Translations under genes and position numbers: made by a program
Assembly (NCBI GenBank): GCA_021545625.1
Contig: JAJRVH010000241.1
Span: 1 to 6,078 of the forward strand
Direction: 5' to 3'
From: Zetaproteobacteria bacterium
Lineage (GTDB): Bacteria > Pseudomonadota > Zetaproteobacteria > Mariprofundales > Mariprofundaceae
DNA length: 6,078 nt
Shown here: positions 1 through 5,767 of the stretch, piece by piece
How the letters are laid out: every line of letters starts with the position of its first letter
Position numbering within the stretch: position 1 is the first letter of the stretch
The notes under the pieces: model-generated
Database searches by the model: none
Told to the model about the DNA's origin: nothing
What the model saw: only the letters and a program-made list of their open reading frames with translations

Positions 1-115
1 AGGCGTAGCCGAAATGGTCCTCGGGGATCACGCCCCATTCATTTTTTACGGCGTGGGTCGGTCGCACCTCCTGCTGTTCTTCGCGGGAATCGTCATGTTC
101 GTTCTGTTTCGACAT
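1..115 (-). CDS. Unrecognised protein, N-terminal 38 residues only (partial at left edge)
   Basis: An open frame begins with ATG at 115 and reads to the left edge without a stop, giving 38 whole codons. It starts MSKQNEHDDSREEQQ and is very hydrophilic and rich in Glu, Asp and Gln, followed by a segment containing NEWGVIPEDHFGYA. There is no signal peptide or membrane segment in the visible part, so the N-terminus is probably cytoplasmic; the hydrophobic portion, if any, lies outside the window. The start is well supported by a strong ribosome binding site (AAGGAG, 7 nt upstream) that overlaps the stop codon of the CcoG-like gene 11 nt before it, so the two are probably co-translated. In classical cbb3 loci the gene after ccoG is often ccoH/fixH, but nothing visible here identifies it as that. 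Function unknown. Confidence 0.75.
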   Translation of the reverse strand, partial: MSKQNEHDDSREEQQEVRPTHAVKNEWGVIPEDHFGYA

Positions 116-121
116 CTTTCA

Positions 122-128
122 TCTCCTT
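122..128 (-). promoter_or_regulatory. Strong Shine-Dalgarno overlapping the upstream stop codon
   Basis: Read on the minus strand, AAGGAGA lies 7 nt before the ATG at 115 and shares bases with the TAA stop (129-127) of the CcoG-like gene. This fixes the start of the left-edge gene and implies that ribosomes finishing the ferredoxin gene can load directly onto the next one. Confidence 0.8.
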
Positions 129-1488
129 AAACACCCGGAGAAACCGTTGCAGCCACCGGCCGCGCGGGCTGTCTGCCCGCATAATGCACCAGATTGAAGC
201 TGCTGCGCCAGCCGCCGTCGGATTCAACGCTGACGCTGAAACGATACAGACCGGCAGGCAATGACGCCGCCAGCTTCAGCAACACATCCTGACGCCCCGC
301 GGTATCAAACACCAGATCCGTTTTTTCCAGCCGGTAAACCCTGTCGTCCAGCCCTTTGACCCGGATATGCATGGTTTCCGGCCGGAACAGCTTATAGGCG
401 ACATTGATCCGGTAATCGACCATCTGGTCGCTGCCGCCCGCCTTGCTGCGCTCCACGGTAAAGGAGGCCGGTTCGTAACTCAGCAAACCGCCGGCAAACA
501 TGGCCAGCCCGATCAGCGTTGCCAGCAAGGCTGACTTCGCCCGCCCGAAGAACGAGCCCAGCGCGCCACGGTAACGCCCCTTCCATTCATCGCCGAGCGT
601 CAGACGCAACAGGCCCGGCCCTTCAAGCTTTTTACTGCGGCTGTGCAGCCTGTCGCAGGCAACGACGCATTCTCCGCAATTCACGCAGCTGTCGAAGATC
701 TCGGGCTGGCGCGGATCAAGATCCAGAAAGCACGAATCCACACAGTAGTTGCAGTTCGCACAATGATCCGAGCGCGACGCGTCATAGGAAATATGCAGGG
801 TGTCGCGGGTCTTGAACGAATGCTGCCAGACGCGGTAGATGCACATGTATTTGCACAACAAATGTCGAATCACCGTGATATCCATCAACATCACGGCCAC
901 GCAGACGAAATAGATCCAGTGCAGGGAACCTGCCAGACGTTCGTCATACTGAAACGATACGAATGACCAGATCGCTTCGGGAGGATAGAAATAGAACATC
1001 GGAATCAGCGCGTAAAACATCGAAGCCGCAAGCAGTGCCAGTCCGAGGACAAGATAATTCAGCCATGACTTGCGCCGCACAGCCACCTGCATGCGCTGCC
1101 CGCTGACATCCATCATGTTTGCCCGCCGCCCCAGCAGGCGCTCGGTCAGGTTGTTCGCCCATTCCGATACGGTATTCTGGGGACACATCCAGCCGCAAAA
1201 CACCGCGCCGACCAGCGAGTACATCATGATCAGCAGACTGGCCACAAGAATCCAGAACCCCATGACAATCAGCATATCGGAAAACCAGATCTGGCGGTCC
1301 AGCAGGATGAAGCCGCCCGCTTCGGGATCAATCCGGAACAGACCGCTGGCCGGGATCAGTACCAGTACCAGCAAGGTGATGATCTGGGTATAGCGGCGCG
1401 CGGGGTGCAGCACCTTCGCCCCCGGCACATGCTCTTCGATAACGGCGATATTGCGCAGAGCATCATTGGCGGATATCCGGGAATCCAT
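127..1488 (-). CDS. Divergent CcoG/RdxA/FixG-type membrane 4Fe-4S protein
   Basis: This 453-residue integral membrane ferredoxin matches the CcoG family in length and domain order. Hydrophobic segments lie at about 35-50, 72-97, 143-163, 190-210 and 318-336. A CxxxCP motif sits at C98/C102 (CGWMCPQ) and a second Cys pair at C212/C216. Two CxxCxxCxxxC ferredoxin motifs follow, C243/C246/C249/C253 and C268/C271/C274/C278. An Ig-like FixG C-terminal domain occupies about 340-453. CcoG is known as a cupric reductase that helps assemble cbb3-type oxidases; that role here is inferred. It departs from typical CcoG: the first ferredoxin motif ends C-F rather than C-P, and the second Cys pair is CKYMCI rather than the usual CxxxCP. 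I chose ATG 1488 because AGGA lies 8 nt upstream and family-like sequence begins soon after. A longer frame, starting at 1575, would add 29 arginine- and proline-rich residues overlapping the upstream gene. It could instead be a NapH/CcoG-like electron-transfer subunit of another complex. Confidence 0.85.
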   Translation of the reverse strand: MDSRISANDALRNIAVIEEHVPGAKVLHPARRYTQIITLLVLVLIPASGLFRIDPEAGGFILLDRQIWFSDMLIVMGFWILVASLLIMMYSLVGAVFCGWMCPQNTVSEWANNLTERLLGRRANMMDVSGQRMQVAVRRKSWLNYLVLGLALLAASMFYALIPMFYFYPPEAIWSFVSFQYDERLAGSLHWIYFVCVAVMLMDITVIRHLLCKYMCIYRVWQHSFKTRDTLHISYDASRSDHCANCNYCVDSCFLDLDPRQPEIFDSCVNCGECVVACDRLHSRSKKLEGPGLLRLTLGDEWKGRYRGALGSFFGRAKSALLATLIGLAMFAGGLLSYEPASFTVERSKAGGSDQMVDYRINVAYKLFRPETMHIRVKGLDDRVYRLEKTDLVFDTAGRQDVLLKLAASLPAGLYRFSVSVESDGGWRSSFNLVHYAGRQPARPVAATVSPGV

Positions 1489-1496
1489 ATTCTGAA

Positions 1497-1500
1497 TCCT
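1497..1500 (-). promoter_or_regulatory. Shine-Dalgarno fixing the start of the CcoG-like gene
   Basis: AGGA on the minus strand, 8 nt before ATG 1488, overlaps the TAG stop (1501-1499) of the upstream fused MFS/spermidine-synthase-like gene. It supports the shorter start over the upstream in-frame ATG at 1575. Confidence 0.6.
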
Positions 1501-4114
1501 ATCCACCGCGCACATCGATGGCCAGAGGGGCCACCTCCTGCAAACGGCCCCGCCAGCGGGCGAACGCGGCCGCATCCCCGCTTTCCCGGGCCAGTTTCAG
1601 CATCGCCCTGATTGCCATTTCATGATCCGGACGCAGTGTCAGTATTTTTTGCAGGGCGGCCTTTCTGTCCAGTCCCGGCGGCAGGCCATGCTGCAAGCTT
1701 TCATACATCCGGTCCGCCAGTGCGAAGGCAGGCCAGCGATCCTGCGGGTTGGCGCGAAGCGACAACCGGGCCCAGCGCACCGCATTGCGCTCATCGCCCT
1801 GCAGTTCGGCCATCCACAGCCGCACGTCCAGGCCCGACGAAGCCCAGGCACGCATAAATGCGTCCTTCTGATCATCCGAAATCCGCCAGATATCCGCTGC
1901 CTTTGCTGCATCCGCTCTCCAGGACAACAGCCAGCGCCAGAGAGCCGCCATATCCATTCCATCACCATAACGCAGGCGCGGTAATGTAAACTCGATCACC
2001 GGCGCCCATTCATCCTGAAGCCTTACATCATCCAGATCGGGAATCCTCCCCCAGCAGCGCCCCAGCCAGGTCCACAGCCCCTCTCCTCCGCTTGCCTGCC
2101 TGCGCGCGCGTTCCGGCAGGCGAGCCAGTTTGCGAATCAGCTCTGCGGCCGAACGGTCGCCGCGCAGCCCGACAAGGGCTGCGCGATAGCCATCAATAAA
2201 CAGCAAAGCCTGATCCTCCCTGTCATGCCCGAACACCTTGCGAAAGGTATGCATCACAATCCTTAGCGAATCCACGTCAAACTGATTCAGGGCCAGCCAT
2301 TGAACAAACACGCCGCCATCATTGAGCCGCTGCCGGGCGCGCGAGAACTGCTGCAGGGATAAAAGGTTTGCCCGACCCACCATATCCGGATGAAACAGGT
2401 CGCCGACTATCACGTCATATGACTTCCGGTCGGCTCGCAAAAAGCGGCGGGCATCATCCCGCACCACACGCATATGCCCGGCGATCTGCCCGTTGACGGT
2501 AGAAAAGGCGTCAGCGGCCGCCCGGATCGCACCTTCGGACAACTCCACAGCCGTGCGTTCCAGCATATCGCCATAAGGAGCCGAACCGGCCGCCGTAATA
2601 CCGGTCCCCAGCCCGAGAAACAGCACCGACCGGGGGGCGGGGTGCAACAGCAAGGCAAGGCGGGCCTGATTCTTCTGTACCGTCACAGCCATCGGACTGC
2701 TTGATGCATCCATGCGCTGCAAATCGGAAAGCAACAGGCGTTGCCCGTCCGGCTGTTCAACCACATGCGTCAGGGCCACCGCATCCTCGTATGTTGATAA
2801 CAGGAATGTTTCACCGAGAGACGGCAATAACGCAGCCGGCGGGGGTAGCTCCCGCACCGCCCAGCCCAGCAGCAGTACAAGCGTCAGCCCCGGCCATATC
2901 AGTCGCCCGCTCGCCCAGCGAAGCCCGCATAACAACAGCAACACGGAAGCAGCCAACAGCGAGGTCGCAGCCCCCAGCCACGGCAGGAATACGAATCCGG
3001 CCAGCATCACGCCCAGTGCAGCGCCAATGCTGTTCGCGCCGTACCACCAGCCTCCCGTATCGCTTTCGGATCCGTCACGACGGGCAAGCAGTGGCAACCA
3101 GGCCCCAAGCGCCAGCGTCACCGGCAACGTACACAGCAATACGGCCAGTCCCTGCAGCAGCATCGCCTGTGCAAGCGATTCGAATGACGCACCGTTGGCC
3201 CACTGACTGATCGACGGCAACAGATACTGTCCGCCCACCGCCAGCAAGGCAGTGACAGGGGGCAGCAGACTGAGCCAGCGCTGCGGAGCAAGAAAGCGGG
3301 CCAGCATGCTGCCGAGGCCGATGCCGGCCAGATACACCAGCAGCAATATGCCAAGCACATATTCGGTACGCAGCAATATCATGCCGTATTCACGCGTCCA
3401 GACAACTTCCAGCATCAGGGCGGCCGCACCAACTCCGGCATAGGCCAGCAAATCCGGCCAGGGCGGCCGGACCCCGCTCCGACCCGCGTTCGCATCAGTC
3501 CCTTTCCCGATGCGACGGGAAAGAAATGCAGCGCTGGCGGCCAGCCCCAGCCCCAGTAAGGCCACCAGCCACAAGCTCGAACGCCAGCCCATTGCCGGCA
3601 ACAGTGCCAGCGGCAAAACCGCGCCGATGGCGCCGCCGATCGCATTGATACCGTACATCGCCCCCAGCGACAGTCTCAATGAATACGCCGCTCTGAGCGC
3701 AAGCGGAAACGCCAGCCCCATCGCCATCGCGGCCGGCACCAGCAACAGCAACACAGCTAGCGCCTGCCCCCCCTGCCAGCCAGCCAGCGACAACCCGCCG
3801 CCGAGATACAGCACCCACTGGTCCAGCACCGGCATCAGCAATGGCAGGGCCAGCGCATACAGGGCGATCAGGGCTTCCAGCAACGCCAGCAATGCCAGCG
3901 CAGAAGAGGCAGAAAGGCGATGGTACAAACGCATGCCAAACACCGCGCCGAAGCCGAGCCCGGCCATGAAGGCGGCCACCGTCACCACCACGCCGAAAAT
4001 ACTGATGCCGAACATCAGCGACAGCATGCGCGTCCAGAGCACCTCGTAGGCCAGCGCCGTCATGCCCGTGCCGCCATAAATCAAAAGCAACGGCATACGG
4101 GACAACATAGACAT
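1499..4114 (-). CDS. Fused MFS-like membrane protein / spermidine-synthase-like domain
   Basis: The protein has 871 residues in three parts. Residues 1-420 hold roughly 11-13 membrane helices arranged as two similar halves: EVLWTR (24-29) recurs as EVVWTR (236-241), and YGINAIGGAIGAVL (154-167) as YGANSIGAALGVML (358-371). Residues about 440-650 form a spermidine-synthase-type Rossmann domain, with glycine-rich LGLGTG (500-505), acidic E524 after strand 2, DDA (553-555), YDVIVGDLF (566-574) and GGVFVQWL (600-607). Residues 650-871 are helical and weakly TPR-like. This order is typical of the family annotated as fused MFS/spermidine synthase. The gate-loop region reads DLFHPD, so polyamine synthesis cannot be assumed; a nucleotide- or SAM-type ligand pocket is likely, substrate unknown. 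It lies 24 nt after the 125-residue gene and 10 nt before the ccoG-like gene. No clear ribosome binding site precedes ATG 4114; a second in-frame ATG at 4108 is an equally possible start. Confidence 0.88.
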   Translation of the reverse strand: MSMLSRMPLLLIYGGTGMTALAYEVLWTRMLSLMFGISIFGVVVTVAAFMAGLGFGAVFGMRLYHRLSASSALALLALLEALIALYALALPLLMPVLDQWVLYLGGGLSLAGWQGGQALAVLLLLVPAAMAMGLAFPLALRAAYSLRLSLGAMYGINAIGGAIGAVLPLALLPAMGWRSSLWLVALLGLGLAASAAFLSRRIGKGTDANAGRSGVRPPWPDLLAYAGVGAAALMLEVVWTREYGMILLRTEYVLGILLLVYLAGIGLGSMLARFLAPQRWLSLLPPVTALLAVGGQYLLPSISQWANGASFESLAQAMLLQGLAVLLCTLPVTLALGAWLPLLARRDGSESDTGGWWYGANSIGAALGVMLAGFVFLPWLGAATSLLAASVLLLLCGLRWASGRLIWPGLTLVLLLGWAVRELPPPAALLPSLGETFLLSTYEDAVALTHVVEQPDGQRLLLSDLQRMDASSSPMAVTVQKNQARLALLLHPAPRSVLFLGLGTGITAAGSAPYGDMLERTAVELSEGAIRAAADAFSTVNGQIAGHMRVVRDDARRFLRADRKSYDVIVGDLFHPDMVGRANLLSLQQFSRARQRLNDGGVFVQWLALNQFDVDSLRIVMHTFRKVFGHDREDQALLFIDGYRAALVGLRGDRSAAELIRKLARLPERARRQASGGEGLWTWLGRCWGRIPDLDDVRLQDEWAPVIEFTLPRLRYGDGMDMAALWRWLLSWRADAAKAADIWRISDDQKDAFMRAWASSGLDVRLWMAELQGDERNAVRWARLSLRANPQDRWPAFALADRMYESLQHGLPPGLDRKAALQKILTLRPDHEMAIRAMLKLARESGDAAAFARWRGRLQEVAPLAIDVRGG

Positions 4115-4138
4115 CAGAAACGGAACTTGATGATCGTA
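4115..4138 (-). other. Short intergenic gap without a visible ribosome binding site
   Basis: This 24-nt gap between the 125-residue gene and the fused MFS/spermidine-synthase-like gene is the largest in the window. It contains no Shine-Dalgarno-like purine run, promoter or hairpin that I can see, in contrast to the AGGAG or AAGGAG sites before several other genes. Translation of the large gene may depend on ribosomes arriving from upstream. Confidence 0.6.
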
Positions 4139-4516
4139 TTAATAGGGCCAGAACCAGGCAATGGACGTCGCCGCGTGAACAGCCGCCAGCGTCAGGCTCA
4201 GCCCCGCGAAGATCATATGCGGCACGAACACATCCTTGCCGAAGGCCACCATGGCGACGCCGAAAGCTCCGGTCAGAAACAGCAGCACAAGCAGGGCGAT
4301 TCCCATCATGAACAGGATCTGATGCTTGCGCTTGGTCTCGATACGTCGTTCGGGAGCCACCTCGTCATCGGTGGCGAACTGCTGCATCACCGCCGTTGAG
4401 GACTGCGCCGCCCCCGACTCCGCCGCATGCCCGGCGGCCGCAGCAATACCGGGCAGGGAGAACAGCCATGCCAGCATCAGCGCTTTCGCAAACATGATCC
4501 GGAAAAGCTCATTCAT
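4139..4516 (-). CDS. Small two-helix membrane protein with cytochrome b-like histidines
   Basis: This 125-residue protein begins with a signal-peptide-like segment (hydrophobic 8-27, ending in IAAAAG). A polar stretch (30-64) follows, then two membrane helices at about 67-92 and 99-122, and it ends in WFWPY. H65 sits at the start of the first helix; H100 and H114 lie on the second, exactly 14 residues apart, the spacing of the paired heme-ligand histidines on one helix of cytochrome b. A TG pair (82-83) in the first helix also recalls small b561/DUF4405-type proteins. Heme binding is my inference; I do not recognise the family. The start ATG 4516 has AGGAG 7 nt upstream and overlaps the previous gene by 8 nt (ATGAATGA). 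The basic KRK (62-64) before the first helix sits awkwardly with a cleaved signal peptide, so topology is uncertain. Confidence 0.8.
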   Translation of the reverse strand: MNELFRIMFAKALMLAWLFSLPGIAAAAGHAAESGAAQSSTAVMQQFATDDEVAPERRIETKRKHQILFMMGIALLVLLFLTGAFGVAMVAFGKDVFVPHMIFAGLSLTLAAVHAATSIAWFWPY

Positions 4517-4727
4517 CCCCCTGCTCCTCGTCACGCCGGACCGCATTACGCCAGTAAATGATGGCCGACAGGATCATCGGCGCGAACACCAGAAAGAACA
4601 GGAATACGAAGATCATCCACGGGGTATCAATCGTCACATGCAAAAAGCGGTAGCTGTCCACCGCCCATGCCTCGGAGGCAAACAGCAGACTTGCAAATAT
4701 TCCCGTAATCCGGATCAGGTGCTTCAT
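4509..4727 (-). CDS. 72-residue signal-peptide and single-TM protein, unknown family
   Basis: The protein starts MKHLIRITG and has a hydrophobic core and an A-W-A cleavage-like site (20-22), so a signal peptide of 22 residues is likely. The rest is a short periplasmic segment (about 23-36, VDSYRFLHVTIDTP), one membrane helix rich in Phe and Leu (about 37-59) and a charged cytoplasmic tail (RNAVRRDEEQGDE). Positive charges after the helix fit N-out/C-in topology of the mature form. The start ATG 4727 overlaps the stop of the SUMF1 gene (ATGA) and has AGGAG 8 nt upstream, inside the SUMF1 coding end. An upstream in-frame start at 4847 would add 40 residues antagonistic to a signal peptide and is unlikely. 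The size and single helix resemble accessory subunits of respiratory complexes, which is suggestive only. Confidence 0.8.
   Translation of the reverse strand: MKHLIRITGIFASLLFASEAWAVDSYRFLHVTIDTPWMIFVFLFFLVFAPMILSAIIYWRNAVRRDEEQGDE
4524..4528 (-). promoter_or_regulatory. Shine-Dalgarno deciding the start of the 125-residue gene
   Basis: AGGAG on the minus strand, 7 nt before ATG 4516, lies within the charged C-terminal codons of the 72-residue gene. It favours this start over the in-frame ATG at 4546, which would put an arginine-rich extension ahead of the signal peptide. Confidence 0.75.
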
Positions 4728-5767
4728 TTTCCATTCTCCTTTGCTTTTCCGTCCATCGCGCAACGGAAGCCGTAAAAATCGGATGCATAGTTCGGCAACG
4801 AATAATTGCGATGATAGGTGTAGGTTGAAAACGGGTCGCTCTTCCATGAACCGCCGCGCATCACGAAATAAACCAGACGTTCCTTCTCCTCGGAACCACG
4901 ATGATAGCTCGGATCGATTTCCTTGGCCTGAAATACCTCGTCAGCCGCCTGCGTACCCGGATAGGGAGCAAATTCATCCGCCACCCACTCCTGTACGTTG
5001 CCGGCCATGTCCATCACCCCATACGGGCTGGCTCCGTTCGGATAGGCATTGACCGGCGTGGTATGCCCCACCGTATAATAGGTATTCAGGTTTTCCGGAT
5101 GCATGGCCGAACCCCAGGGCCAGCGCCGCATGTCATCGCCCCGGGCTGCTTTTTCCCATTCGGCCTCGGTCGGCAGGCGCTTGCCCGCCCAGGCGCAATA
5201 ATCGCGGGCATTATACCACGACACCATTGTCACGGGATGCAGCGCCAGACCGCGCGGAATCCTTCCGTCCTTCCAGTTCAGCGGCAGCCGGTAGTCATTG
5301 GCCGCGATGAAACGCGCATACTGGGCCATCGTCACCGGGTACTTGTCGATCAGGTAGGCATCGGTTCGCACTTTATGGGCCGGCCGGTTCGCCTCGTTGC
5401 TGCGCGGATCGTCGGTTCCCATCGTGAATACGCCGCCGGGAACCGGAATCATCCGCGAAACGTCCCGCCACTGATCCTCGCTGAGCAGCGCCTCTGCCTC
5501 GGCAGGTGTATAGGAGACTGTCAGATGGCCTGTCTTTTCGTTTTCAGCCTGCAGATACAGTTCTTCACCGGCTGCACGGATATGGGCATGCATATCGCGG
5601 ACGTCGTAGGATGCCTTGGCGCGCATCTCATCCATGCGCATGGAGCCAAGCTTCATTACGTGCAGACTGCCACCCACCATGGCCAGGGTCACGCAGGTGA
5701 TCAGCGTCGCCATCAGATAGCGTTTTCTGCGACGCTTGTCCTTCTCCGAAATCGCGGGGCGTTTCAT
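4724..5767 (-). CDS. Membrane-anchored SUMF1/FGE-fold protein lacking the catalytic Cys pair
   Basis: This 347-residue protein has a basic N-terminus (KRRRKR, 11-16), one membrane helix (about 17-38), a polar, probably helical linker (41-104) and a full SUMF1 domain (about 105-338). The basic stretch before the helix predicts N-in topology, placing the domain in the periplasm. Family marks include PVPGGVFTMGTDD (108-120), PVTMVSWYNARDYCAW (178-193), LPTEAEWEKAARG (198-210), MDMAGNVQEW (252-261), RGGSW (304-308) and YGFRC (332-336). True formylglycine-generating enzymes carry two copper-binding cysteines shortly after GGS; here that stretch (309-331) has none, and only C191 and C336 lie in the domain. 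It is therefore unlikely to make formylglycine and may be a binding or assembly factor. SUMF1 proteins such as NirV occur beside nirK, a precedent for redox gene neighbourhoods, but I do not claim this is NirV. Its start overlaps the preceding stop (ATGA), and it overlaps the next start likewise. Confidence 0.9.
   Translation of the reverse strand: MKRPAISEKDKRRRKRYLMATLITCVTLAMVGGSLHVMKLGSMRMDEMRAKASYDVRDMHAHIRAAGEELYLQAENEKTGHLTVSYTPAEAEALLSEDQWRDVSRMIPVPGGVFTMGTDDPRSNEANRPAHKVRTDAYLIDKYPVTMAQYARFIAANDYRLPLNWKDGRIPRGLALHPVTMVSWYNARDYCAWAGKRLPTEAEWEKAARGDDMRRWPWGSAMHPENLNTYYTVGHTTPVNAYPNGASPYGVMDMAGNVQEWVADEFAPYPGTQAADEVFQAKEIDPSYHRGSEEKERLVYFVMRGGSWKSDPFSTYTYHRNYSLPNYASDFYGFRCAMDGKAKENGK
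4736..4740 (-). promoter_or_regulatory. Shine-Dalgarno deciding the start of the 72-residue gene
   Basis: AGGAG on the minus strand, 8 nt before ATG 4727 and inside the last codons of the SUMF1 gene. It supports the short form of the small protein, which alone has a clean signal peptide. Confidence 0.75.

Noticed and set aside
1486..1575. N-terminal extension of the CcoG-like gene to ATG 1575
   Set aside because: It would overlap the preceding gene by 77 nt, adds an Arg/Pro-rich stretch unlike the family, and the AGGA site correctly spaces ATG 1488.
3830..3905. Repeated CCAGCA/GCCAGC-like tracts resembling a DNA repeat
   Set aside because: They are Leu/Ala codons of transmembrane helices in the fused protein; the units are irregular and in coding phase.
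1499..4114. Naming the large gene speE (spermidine synthase)
   Set aside because: Domain organisation with an N-terminal transporter-like half and the altered gate-loop residues do not support a plain polyamine synthase.
3510..4399. Overlapping plus-strand frames of 159-179 codons
   Set aside because: They are antisense to the membrane helices of the fused protein and to the 125-residue gene. Their Ala/Ser/Pro/His-rich composition and lack of motifs mark them as shadows.
4724..5767. Calling this a sulfatase-maturing formylglycine-generating enzyme
   Set aside because: The copper-binding cysteine pair after RGGSW is absent and no sulfatase is present in the window.
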